Part shown: piece after piece, positions 16,528-24,617 of the stretch | Layout of the letters: every line of letters begins with the position of its first letter | Numbering within the stretch: the stretch's first letter is position 1 | Source: Parabacteroides sp. | GTDB taxonomy: Bacteria; Bacteroidota; Bacteroidia; Bacteroidales; Tannerellaceae | Length of the DNA: 28,522 nucleotides | Assembly: GCA_020026285.1 (NCBI GenBank) | Contig: JAHHQS010000035.1 | Coordinates: forward strand, 1 to 28,522 | Reading direction: 5' to 3' | Position numbers and translations under genes: made by a program | Notes under the pieces: generated by a model | Told to the model about the DNA's origin: nothing | What the model saw: the letters and a program-made list of their open reading frames with translations, nothing else | Databases searched by the model: none

Positions 16528-18003
16528 ATGAGTATCATCAGTAATAAAAGTAAATCTGTTCAAGTATTCTGGATTGCGCTTGGCAAACTCAGTTCGTTTG
16601 CACTAGCCTTTGTCAGTGCCGCAATCCTTTCTCGATATCTAAGTAAAGAAGATTATGGGACCTATAAACAGGTTATGTACATTTATTCTTCTTTTCTTCT
16701 TATTTTTACCGCAGGTCTTCCTGACTCGCTTACTTATTTCCTGCCAAAACTGAATCGTGCAGAAGGGAAATCGTTAGTGAATCAGTACGAAAAGCTATTC
16801 TTCGGATTAGGAATATTATTCTCTCTATTCATTTATTTCGGAGCAGACTGGATAGCTGCCATCCTAAAAAATGAAGCACTGAGAGAGGCTCTCAGAATTT
16901 ATTCACCGGTACCGCTATTGCTTTTACCAACATTTTGTATGGAAAGCATTTATGTACGGGAACAGAAAAGCTTTTATATTGCTTTCTATACTGTTTTCTC
17001 CCGAATATTGGTTCTTTCGGGTATCGTTCTGCCCGTATTAATCTATCGAGCAGACTGTTACACAGCCTTAAAAGGATTGGTGTTCTCTTCCTTCTGTATG
17101 ATGATTGTAGCTTTAATACTAATTTACAAGCCATACAGGGGAGTCAAAGCAATACATTCATCAATTGGACTGAAAGACGTTTTCAAGTATTCCATACCAT
17201 TGTTAGGAGGGGATTTATGTATGATGTTATTCAGTTCATCAGACCAGTTCTACGTCAGCCGATATTTTGGAGAAATTGTTTTTGCCGAGTTTTCAAACGG
17301 ATTCATACCTTTTCCTTTAACGCCCATGATAGTAGGTGCCGTTACGTCAGTATTGATTCCTCTTTTTTCGGTCGTAAAGACGCAGGATGAATTAGACAAG
17401 GCCGTAAACTCATGGAAGGAATCCATAAAAAGGACCAGCATTTTACTATATCCTTTACTGGTTTTCAGTATATCATTCTCTATAGAGATGGTAACCTTCA
17501 TCTACGGAGAAAGTTATCGAAATTCGTCCGTTTATTTTTCGATATCATTAATATCCAATTTCGTAAGTGCTTATCCTTTTGTTCCTCTTTTCCTGGCATT
17601 AGGAAAAATGAAGACCTACACTTTGATTTACTTTCTGTCAGCGATATCAATCTGGATAACAGAAGGATTATGTATTCTTCTTTATCCATCCCCAATACTG
17701 ATTTCCATCGTATCAGTTTGTAACACAATCACGACATTAATGATTTTCTTCACCTATATCGTTCATAGATTAAAAGTAAATCCATTTACAAAAGAAGTCC
17801 TTTCCATATTAGCAAGGGTTCTGATACATTCAATAACAGCTTTGGTTGTTGTTCGCACTTCCATTTATCCATGGCTTGAAGGGAAGCCTGTTTTTCTAAT
17901 TCTAGTTATAACTTTCGTTTCATATTATCTGTTACTAATACTAACAGGCCGATGGTTCAAACTGAATTATACAAGCATATTAAATTGGTTAAAATTCAAA
18001 TAA
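16528..18003 (+). CDS. Oligosaccharide flippase (Wzx/polysaccharide transport family)
   Basis: This 491-residue integral membrane protein has about 12-14 hydrophobic helices spread over the whole length. The N-terminal region SKEDYGTYKQVMYIYSS, with LSRYLS just before it, is the hallmark of Wzx/RfbX-type exporters, which flip undecaprenyl-linked oligosaccharides across the inner membrane. The length is normal for the family. It lies 7 bp after argE and 1 bp before an asparagine-synthetase-like gene, so the three are probably one transcript. No glycosyltransferase or polymerase gene is nearby, which is unusual because flippases are normally found inside surface-polysaccharide clusters. The substrate is unknown. 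Confidence 0.85.
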   Translation: MSIISNKSKSVQVFWIALGKLSSFALAFVSAAILSRYLSKEDYGTYKQVMYIYSSFLLIFTAGLPDSLTYFLPKLNRAEGKSLVNQYEKLFFGLGILFSLFIYFGADWIAAILKNEALREALRIYSPVPLLLLPTFCMESIYVREQKSFYIAFYTVFSRILVLSGIVLPVLIYRADCYTALKGLVFSSFCMMIVALILIYKPYRGVKAIHSSIGLKDVFKYSIPLLGGDLCMMLFSSSDQFYVSRYFGEIVFAEFSNGFIPFPLTPMIVGAVTSVLIPLFSVVKTQDELDKAVNSWKESIKRTSILLYPLLVFSISFSIEMVTFIYGESYRNSSVYFSISLISNFVSAYPFVPLFLALGKMKTYTLIYFLSAISIWITEGLCILLYPSPILISIVSVCNTITTLMIFFTYIVHRLKVNPFTKEVLSILARVLIHSITALVVVRTSIYPWLEGKPVFLILVITFVSYYLLLILTGRWFKLNYTSILNWLKFK

Positions 18004-18004
18004 A

Positions 18005-19639
18005 ATGAATCAAGTAATTAAATTATATAGAAAAGAATGGCTTTCCTCAACAAATGTATCAGTAATTGGCTGGGCAGAATGGGACAACAAAGTATATTCC
18101 GGTGAGAACTTTCTTCAATTGATCAATGATTTGACAGCTCCCAATAATTGGGAATTCAAGAATATCCTGGAATGGGCAAATCAATTGAACGGAACGTTTT
18201 CTATTATTTTCCAGCAAAATGATGATATATTTCTTATAACAGATCATATCCGATCTTATCCGTTGTTATATACAATGCAGAAAGGACAAGTCATCATAAC
18301 AGATGATGTTATTCGTTGTTCAGAAGATTTAGGAATAAAACTCCAGGCAGACGAAAGGAAATGTGAATTTTATCTGGTTTCCGGCCTCGTTTTAGGGAAA
18401 AATACAGTTTTAAAAGATTGGTTCGCCACCCAGGCTGCTGAAGTTGTTTCGATTAATTCCAATACGATAAAGAATGAACGATATTTCATCTATCAGCTGA
18501 ATCTTTCTAACAACTTGGAATTATCTCTAACTGATGAAGTTCAAAAACAAAATAACATTTATAGAAAAGCTTTCAAACGAATGCTTGAAAGCGCTCCTAA
18601 TGTCCATAACTGGATTTTGCCGTTAAGCGGAGGACATGACTCTCGAATGGTTTTATATCAATTATATAAAGCCGGTATTAAAAACATTATCTGCTATACT
18701 TATGGTATTCCATCTAACCAGCAGTCTCAAATCAGTTATCAGTTAGCCAAAGAGTTAGGTTATCCGTGGTATTTCATTGAATATACAGCTGATAAATGGG
18801 AGAGACTTCGCAAGGATAATGATTTTAATCGTTATTTTGACTTCGCATTTAATGGTATAAGCGATCCTCATGTCCAGGACTTATTGGCAGTTAAAGAACT
18901 TCAGGAGAAAGAAATACTACACCAGAATGACATATTCGTTCCCGGACATACTTTTGATTTTCTAACTGGAGCTTATTGCCTGGATGGGTTGGAATCAATA
19001 AAATCCATTGAAGATTTCTGTCAATATATCCAAAACTATATAAATCAATGGCCGCGAAAGGAGAGAAGCAAAATTGTTTTTGAAGAGATAAAACAATTCT
19101 GGGAAGAAAGCCAGCTTCCATTGGAACAATTAACTGAATATTTTTTCTGGCAGGAACGCCATGCAAAGTTTATTCAAAATAGTTTAAGAGTTTACGAATA
19201 CTTTGGCTATGAATGGCGAACTCCTTTATGGGACAGGACCATAGCTGAATATTGGCAGAAAATTCCTTTTCGGGATAAGAAATACAGAAAATTCCTTTAT
19301 GCTTGTGAAAAGAATGGATTATATAGTCAACCTTTTAAATCCATTCCTTTTGATATGGAAATGGCTCAAATATCTCTATGGAAAAAAATAATTATCAATA
19401 TTTTACCATCATGTGTCATACGCCGTTTAAAATTCTTTCTAAAGAAAACAAGTCCGGTGAATGATCCCTTAAGCAGGATTTATCAGAAAGGGAATCTCCA
19501 TATTCAAGACATAATTGAATATGAAAAATACCCAACCAGTCTGAAGTTTTATCTGCGCCCTTATTTGGACAGGCCTTTATATCAGAACCCAGATAATGAT
19601 GTAAATAGTTTATATGCTTTACGAAAACTCTTTTCATAA
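18005..19639 (+). CDS. Asparagine-synthetase-like protein lacking the glutaminase cysteine
   Basis: This is a 544-residue protein with the two-domain plan of class-B asparagine synthetases. Residues about 1-160 resemble the N-terminal Ntn glutaminase fold (ANQLNGTFSIIF at 58-69, then LITDHIRSYPLLYT at 77-90). The catalytic Cys that must be residue 2 is absent: the protein begins MNQVIKLY. The second domain has the ATP-pyrophosphatase loop PLSGGHDSR (Ser208-Arg214), so adenylation of a carboxylate is likely. Enzymes with this loss, such as beta-lactam synthetase, join an acyl-adenylate to an amine without glutamine hydrolysis. Translational coupling to the flippase (1-bp gap) suggests it modifies the exported glycan or its precursor, but that is inference. 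The codon pattern looks A+T-richer than that of the sugar locus. Confidence 0.8.
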   Translation: MNQVIKLYRKEWLSSTNVSVIGWAEWDNKVYSGENFLQLINDLTAPNNWEFKNILEWANQLNGTFSIIFQQNDDIFLITDHIRSYPLLYTMQKGQVIITDDVIRCSEDLGIKLQADERKCEFYLVSGLVLGKNTVLKDWFATQAAEVVSINSNTIKNERYFIYQLNLSNNLELSLTDEVQKQNNIYRKAFKRMLESAPNVHNWILPLSGGHDSRMVLYQLYKAGIKNIICYTYGIPSNQQSQISYQLAKELGYPWYFIEYTADKWERLRKDNDFNRYFDFAFNGISDPHVQDLLAVKELQEKEILHQNDIFVPGHTFDFLTGAYCLDGLESIKSIEDFCQYIQNYINQWPRKERSKIVFEEIKQFWEESQLPLEQLTEYFFWQERHAKFIQNSLRVYEYFGYEWRTPLWDRTIAEYWQKIPFRDKKYRKFLYACEKNGLYSQPFKSIPFDMEMAQISLWKKIIINILPSCVIRRLKFFLKKTSPVNDPLSRIYQKGNLHIQDIIEYEKYPTSLKFYLRPYLDRPLYQNPDNDVNSLYALRKLFS

Positions 19640-19716
19640 AAACATAATGAGAGAGTGATTCTTTTATGGATCAATATTTATTCTTAATTCATAGGAATAA
19701 TCCTTTTCTAGAGTAA

Positions 19717-19750
19717 AAATCAGTAACATATATCATCAACGGACTGATTT
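19717..19750 (+). terminator. Possible stem-loop after the AsnB-like gene
   Basis: AAATCAGT (19717-19724) and ACTGATTT (19743-19750) form a perfect 8-bp stem around an 18-nt loop, about 80 nt after the stop codon. The stem is weak and the following bases (CTGTCATT) are not a T-run, so it may not terminate well. Confidence 0.25.
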
Positions 19751-19786
19751 CTGTCATTAAGGACTTATTATAAGCCAATTTATTCA

Positions 19787-19794
19787 TAACTTTG
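19787..19794 (+). promoter_or_regulatory. Bacteroidetes -7 box for the U32-thioesterase-dprA unit
   Basis: TAACTTTG is a perfect TAnnTTTG, placed 21 bp before the ATG at 19816. The region where a -33 TTTG would sit reads CTTATTA, a poor match. Confidence 0.5.
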
Positions 19795-19815
19795 CAGTCA
19801 GAAAAATAAACCTTT

Positions 19816-21081
19816 ATGGCATTGAACGAGAAAGATTTTGAAATCATGGCACCGGTTGGTTCTTATGAATCACTTATGGCAGCTATTCAAGGTGGAGCAG
19901 ACTCTATCTATTTTGGTATCGAAGGATTGAATATGAGGTCACGTTCCTCTAATAATTTCACTACCGACGACCTACGCAAGATTGTAGCTATTTGTCAGGA
20001 ACATGGCTTGAAAAGTTATTTAACTGTAAATACTGTTATTTACGGAGAAGATATTCCTTTGATGCGTGAAATTATTGATGCAGCTAAAGATGCCGGCGTT
20101 TCAGCAATTATTGCAGCAGATGTTGCAGCAATGACGTACGCAAACAGTATCGGACAAGAAGTTCATTTGTCTACTCAGTTAAATATTTCCAACGCTGAAG
20201 CTCTTAAGTTTTATGCTCAGTTCGCTGATGTTGTTGTCTTAGCCCGCGAACTAAATTTAAATCAAGTATACGAAATTTATCAACAGATACACAAGCAGCA
20301 GATCAAAGGGCCTAAGGGTGAATTGATTCGTATCGAAATGTTTGCCCATGGAGCTTTATGTATGGCAGTTTCCGGCAAATGTTATTTAAGTCTGCATGAA
20401 ATGAATGCTTCAGCTAACAGGGGGGCTTGTATGCAAATATGCCGTAGAGCTTATACTGTACGGGATAAAGACAGTAATATCGAATTGGATATTGAAAATC
20501 AATACATCATGTCTCCAAAAGATTTGAAGACAATCCATTTCATGAACAAGATGATGGATGCAGGTGTCCGTGTATTCAAAATAGAAGGCCGAGCTCGTGG
20601 ACCTGAGTATGTACGTCTTGTAACTGAATGTTATAAAGAAGCTATCAAAGCTCATTGCGAAGGAACTTTTTCAGAAGAGAAAGTGGCTGTATGGGACGAA
20701 CGATTGAAGAAAGTTTTCAATCGTGGTTTCTGGGATGGCTATTATTTAGGTCAACGTTTGGGCGAATGGAGCGGCAAATACGGTTCAGGAGCTACTCGTA
20801 AAAAGGTCTATGTTGCAAAGGGAATCAAATACTTCGATAAAATTGGTGTTGCTGAATTTGAGATGGAATGTGGCAAACTAAAGGTAGGAGATGAAATTCT
20901 GGTTACAGGTCCGACAACAGGAGCTGTCATGCAAACCATTGATGAGATAAGAGTTGATCTGAAGCCTGTACAAGAGACTGTTAAAGGAGAACGTTTCTCT
21001 ATTAAGGTAAATGAGAAGATGCGTCCTTCCGACCGTTTATATGTAATGGAAGTAGTTAAACCTAAAATAGATTTTAACTAA
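19816..21081 (+). CDS. U32 family protein, TrhP/YegQ-type (tRNA uridine hydroxylation candidate)
   Basis: This 421-residue protein belongs to family U32, long labelled collagenase-like peptidase. The family signature is intact as EMFAHGALCMAVSGKCYLS (174-192). With NRGACMQIC it supplies four cysteines (182, 189, 205, 209) spaced as in U32 proteins and likely to hold a metal or iron-sulphur centre. An N-terminal TIM-barrel-like domain carries MAPVGSYESLMAAIQGGAD (11-29). In E. coli the U32 protein TrhP (YegQ) is needed for 5-hydroxyuridine at tRNA position 34, and RlhA modifies 23S rRNA, so an RNA-hydroxylation role is more likely here than proteolysis. Which target applies is not decidable from sequence. 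The thioesterase ATG follows its stop with no gap, and DprA follows that. Confidence 0.85.
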   Translation: MALNEKDFEIMAPVGSYESLMAAIQGGADSIYFGIEGLNMRSRSSNNFTTDDLRKIVAICQEHGLKSYLTVNTVIYGEDIPLMREIIDAAKDAGVSAIIAADVAAMTYANSIGQEVHLSTQLNISNAEALKFYAQFADVVVLARELNLNQVYEIYQQIHKQQIKGPKGELIRIEMFAHGALCMAVSGKCYLSLHEMNASANRGACMQICRRAYTVRDKDSNIELDIENQYIMSPKDLKTIHFMNKMMDAGVRVFKIEGRARGPEYVRLVTECYKEAIKAHCEGTFSEEKVAVWDERLKKVFNRGFWDGYYLGQRLGEWSGKYGSGATRKKVYVAKGIKYFDKIGVAEFEMECGKLKVGDEILVTGPTTGAVMQTIDEIRVDLKPVQETVKGERFSIKVNEKMRPSDRLYVMEVVKPKIDFN

Positions 21082-21495
21082 ATGAAAAAATATCATTTTC
21101 AGCGCGAAGATAAAGTTCGCGATTATGAATGTGATTTACAAGGCGTTGTTAATAATGCTAATTATTTGCATTATATGGAACATACGCGACATGAATTTCT
21201 GGAGTCGTTGGGCGAAAATTTCAGCGCCCTACACGACAAAGGAATGGATTTGTTCGTGGCCCGTATTGAAATTCAACTAAAACATTCACTTAGAAGCAGT
21301 GACAAATATCTTTCCTGCTTAAATGTCAAAAAAGAAGGAGTAAAGCTCGTTATGAGTCAGGATATTTACAAGCTTCCTGAAAACATTATTGTTTCACGTG
21401 GCACAGTGGATTGTGTGCTTGTTGAGAACGGAAAACTTTCCAGAGGTGAATACTTTGATAAACTTATAGATCTGATAAAGGAAAAGATGGAATAA
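21082..21495 (+). CDS. Acyl-CoA thioesterase, 4HBT/YbgC hotdog family
   Basis: This 137-residue single-domain hotdog-fold protein begins directly after the U32 stop (TAAATG). The 4HBT signature is near the N-terminus: ECDLQGVVNNANYLHYMEH, with Asp18 in the position of the catalytic aspartate of 4-hydroxybenzoyl-CoA thioesterase. YbgC-type members hydrolyse short-chain acyl-CoA or act with envelope proteins. Nothing here tells the substrate, and there is no tol-pal cluster nearby. The length is typical. DprA starts 2 bp after its stop. Confidence 0.85.
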   Translation: MKKYHFQREDKVRDYECDLQGVVNNANYLHYMEHTRHEFLESLGENFSALHDKGMDLFVARIEIQLKHSLRSSDKYLSCLNVKKEGVKLVMSQDIYKLPENIIVSRGTVDCVLVENGKLSRGEYFDKLIDLIKEKME

Positions 21496-21497
21496 AC

Positions 21498-22616
21498 ATG
21501 AACGACAACTTATTTTACCAAATTGCTTTAACTATGATTAATGGAGTGGGAGGCATTACCTCACGCCAGTTGCTGAATATTTATGGGGATGCCGAGTCAA
21601 TCTTCAAGGAAAAACAACAAAATCTTGAAAGGATTCCAGGAATTGGCTCTGTATTATCAGAAGCAATCAAAAATCCGGAAGTACTATTGAAAGCTGAACG
21701 TGAAATCCAATTTATTGAAAAAGCAAATATTCAGGTTTTATTGACAGACAATCCAATTTATCCTTCTCGACTAAAAGAATGTCCGGATGCTCCTTTGGTT
21801 CTGTATTACAAAGGAAATGCGAATCTGAATGCAGAACATATTATTAGCATTGTTGGAACCAGACATGCCACTAATTACGGCCAGGAAATAACAGCTAAAT
21901 TAATTGAAGATATCTCATATCAATTTCCCGATACACTTATCGTCAGCGGATTGGCTTACGGGATTGATGTTTGTGCACATAGAAATGCATTGTCCAATAA
22001 TCTGGATACAGTAGCTATTCTTGCCCACGGATTAGATCGAATTTATCCGGCTGCACACCGTCAATATGCAGTGGAAATGCTCAATCATGGAGGATTATTA
22101 ACCGATTTTCCGAGTTTAACAGACCCCGACAGGCCTAATTTCCTAAAAAGGAACAGAATCATTGCCGGATTATCGGAAGCTACTATCGTGATTGAATCGG
22201 CTGAAAAAGGAGGTTCCTTAGTTACTGCAGACATAGCCTTTTCGTATAGTAGAGACGTATTTGCTTTTCCTGGTAGGGCAGGAGACATTTATTCCACTGG
22301 CTGTAATAATTTGATCAAACAAAACAAAGCCGGTCTAATCACGTCTGCAAATGACCTGATTGATGCCTTAGGCTGGCAAAAAATAAAGAAATCAACATTC
22401 AAGCAAACGGAGATGTTCTTTTCTGACTCTTCAGACTCCCCTCAAACTCAACAGGTTCTTAAACTGTTCGAGGCTAATGAAGAGCTTAACATCAATCAGA
22501 TGACGAAATTAACAGAATTATCCATACAAGAACTGACTTCAATCTTATTTGACTTGGAAATGGATGGCAGAATACAAATCTTACCTGGGAACATGTACAA
22601 ATTAGCTTTAAAATAA
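21498..22616 (+). CDS. dprA: DNA-processing protein DprA (Smf)
   Basis: This is a 372-residue DprA. It begins with a helix-hairpin-helix/SAM-like region (about 10-65, GVGGITSRQL and IPGIGSVLSEAI) and continues with the Rossmann-fold core: SIVGTRHATNYGQ (117-129), SGLAYGIDVCAH (150-161), HGLDRIYPAAH (177-187) and the FPGR and STGCNNLI stretches (257-273). It ends in a winged-helix domain (about 320-372). DprA binds single-stranded DNA and loads RecA during natural transformation, but it is widely kept in bacteria not known to be competent. The tight packing behind the U32 and thioesterase genes shows one transcript. A ComEA-like gene lies about 6.5 kb upstream on the same strand but in a separate unit. 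Confidence 0.93.
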   Translation: MNDNLFYQIALTMINGVGGITSRQLLNIYGDAESIFKEKQQNLERIPGIGSVLSEAIKNPEVLLKAEREIQFIEKANIQVLLTDNPIYPSRLKECPDAPLVLYYKGNANLNAEHIISIVGTRHATNYGQEITAKLIEDISYQFPDTLIVSGLAYGIDVCAHRNALSNNLDTVAILAHGLDRIYPAAHRQYAVEMLNHGGLLTDFPSLTDPDRPNFLKRNRIIAGLSEATIVIESAEKGGSLVTADIAFSYSRDVFAFPGRAGDIYSTGCNNLIKQNKAGLITSANDLIDALGWQKIKKSTFKQTEMFFSDSSDSPQTQQVLKLFEANEELNINQMTKLTELSIQELTSILFDLEMDGRIQILPGNMYKLALK

Positions 22617-22785
22617 CAGCAAAAAGTATTTATTCCAAAAATAAATGATTTCACAAACTTCTATAGAAACATGCATATCTCCCGTATGTTCCTCTTCTTT
22701 TAGTCTTATTTCTCTAATATACACCTGATAAGTAAAAGATTACAGAAAAATCTGTTACGAAATCTCAACCTCATTCTGATAAAAA

Positions 22786-22814
22786 AGTCTCCAGCTTAAT
22801 AAAAACTGGAGACT
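22786..22814 (-). terminator. Intrinsic terminator of the Na/Pi cotransporter gene
   Basis: AGTCTCCAG (22786-22794) and CTGGAGACT (22806-22814) form a perfect 9-bp stem with an 11-nt loop. On the minus strand the stem is followed by six T residues. It lies about 33 nt past the cotransporter stop at 22848. On the plus strand no T-run follows, so it is not an efficient terminator for dprA. Confidence 0.85.
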
Positions 22815-22847
22815 AATTATAGCTAATATAAAATGAATCCGAATTAA

Positions 22848-24533
22848 TTAGATTTTCTTTTCAACCATCGCTTCAACGACATTAACGACATAATCACCTA
22901 ATTTTTCGCTTTCACTAACCATATCCATATAATAAACACCATCCTGATAATGATATTCCTTATTGTTAATATCTTCCAGATTATGATTCTTCAACTGATT
23001 ACGGTATGTGTTAATTTCATTCTCAATATTATATGTCTCATTAATATCATTATGAACCAATGTCGGTTTAGCAAGAATAACATTCATTCTATTCAATGCT
23101 TTGGTAACTAGCTCAAACATATGATCCAAATGTTTATTTTGGGATTCTGTAAATGAAGACTTAAATTCATTACGACGTTTGATAGAACGAGCCAGATTGT
23201 TACATGAATCGGCTATACTTTCTATTTCACTCACGGAACGTAGCAATACTCGAATTTCTTCTTTACCTTCAGAACTTAAACGCCCTTCAGCAACCTGAGT
23301 CAAATAATTTGCAATCTCGATTTCCATTCGGTCACTGATATTTTCATACTTTTCAACACGACTATATGTCTTCAAGAAGATATCTTCATTCTTTTCATAC
23401 ATCAAACTCTTTACCATATCGAACATTCTGGATGTACGTTCAGCAAACAACTTGATTTCTTTCTGAGCTTGTAAAATTGAAAGTTCTGATGTTGATAACA
23501 TACCTCCAGCAATAAAAGACAAACGATATTCTTCATCATCCTGTTTAGTCTGAATGATTGAACAAACAGTCTTTTCAATCAAAGGAATAAACCAAATCAT
23601 TAACAAAGTATTACAAATGTTGAAGGTCGTATGGAAAGCAGATAATTTAAATGAAACTTGCACTGCAAGATCTGTTACTTGCATTATATTTTCAACAAAC
23701 CACGAAACACCTGCGGTTAGTGGATAAAATAAAACAAGAACCCAAACAACTCCAAACACATTAAACATTAAATGCGCAAGAGCCGCTCTTCGAGCTTGCG
23801 TATTTGCTGTCAACGCAGCCAAGTTTGCAGTTACAGTTGTACCGATATTTTCACCTAAAACCAACGCAGCACCTAAATGATAATCAATCCAGCCATTAGC
23901 ACACATAATCAAAGTAATAGCCATTGTTGCAGAAGATGCCTGAATAACCATTGTCAAAACTGCTCCAATTAGAAGGAACAATAAAATAGACAAATAGCCC
24001 ATGTCTGTAAAGTTCTGGACAAAAGCAAGCATTTCCGGATTTGCTCCCAGATCAGGAGCATGAGTTTTCAAATTGGAAAGCCCCATAAACAAGAATGAGA
24101 AACCAAATAAGAATTCACCTACTGACTTACGAGAACTTTTCCCTGAAAAGAATAACGGTATCGCAAAAGCTAAAATAGGAAGAGTAAATACGGCTATATC
24201 CACTTTAAATCCGAGAGCGGAAATAATCCAGGCCGTGACAGTTGTACCAATGTTGGCTCCCATAATCACCCCGATGGATTGCTTCAAAGTTAAAAGGCCA
24301 GCATTAACAAAGCTTACCACCATTACAGTAGTTGCTGAAGAAGATTGAATCAATGCTGTAATTAAAACTCCTGTTAGTACTCCTGTTACTCGATTCGTTG
24401 TCATTGCAGTCAGAATCTTTCTCAGGCTATCCCCGGCAAATTTCTGTAAACCTTCACTCATTATTTTCATTCCATAAAGGAACAAGGCCAGAGAACCGAT
24501 AAGGCACAGAAGGTCAAAAAATGAATAGTCCAT
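22848..24533 (-). CDS. Na/Pi cotransporter family protein with PhoU-like C-terminal domain
   Basis: This is a 561-residue inner-membrane protein. Its membrane half (about 1-330) holds the two inverted repeats of the SLC34/NptA family. Each has a QSSSAT-type signature: QSSSATTVMVV with MGANIGTTVTAW in the first, and QASSATMAITLIM with GENIGTTVTANL in the second. Residues about 345-560 form a helical PhoU-like domain, as in the bacterial YjbB/NptA group. It probably couples phosphate movement to sodium, either uptake or efflux; E. coli YjbB exports. It is a single gene with its own terminator and is divergent from the nucleoside kinase. Confidence 0.9.
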   Translation of the reverse strand: MDYSFFDLLCLIGSLALFLYGMKIMSEGLQKFAGDSLRKILTAMTTNRVTGVLTGVLITALIQSSSATTVMVVSFVNAGLLTLKQSIGVIMGANIGTTVTAWIISALGFKVDIAVFTLPILAFAIPLFFSGKSSRKSVGEFLFGFSFLFMGLSNLKTHAPDLGANPEMLAFVQNFTDMGYLSILLFLLIGAVLTMVIQASSATMAITLIMCANGWIDYHLGAALVLGENIGTTVTANLAALTANTQARRAALAHLMFNVFGVVWVLVLFYPLTAGVSWFVENIMQVTDLAVQVSFKLSAFHTTFNICNTLLMIWFIPLIEKTVCSIIQTKQDDEEYRLSFIAGGMLSTSELSILQAQKEIKLFAERTSRMFDMVKSLMYEKNEDIFLKTYSRVEKYENISDRMEIEIANYLTQVAEGRLSSEGKEEIRVLLRSVSEIESIADSCNNLARSIKRRNEFKSSFTESQNKHLDHMFELVTKALNRMNVILAKPTLVHNDINETYNIENEINTYRNQLKNHNLEDINNKEYHYQDGVYYMDMVSESEKLGDYVVNVVEAMVEKKI

Positions 24534-24575
24534 CTAAAAAATGTTTAAGTGGATTGAATATCCGATTAATATTTA

Positions 24576-24583
24576 TATCTTTA
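24576..24583 (+). promoter_or_regulatory. Weak -7 box for the nucleoside kinase gene
   Basis: TATCTTTA matches TAnnTTTG except for the final base and lies 34 bp before the ATG at 24618. The -33 element is not obvious. Confidence 0.3.
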
Positions 24584-24589
24584 TTGATG

Positions 24590-24597
24590 CAAAAATA
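24590..24597 (-). promoter_or_regulatory. Bacteroidetes -7 box for the Na/Pi cotransporter
   Basis: CAAAAATA on the plus strand is TATTTTTG on the minus strand, a perfect TAnnTTTG, giving a leader of about 50 nt. It overlaps the region used by the divergent nucleoside kinase gene, so the two may compete. Confidence 0.4.
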
Positions 24598-24617
24598 CTA
24601 AAAAAGACTGAAAATTT

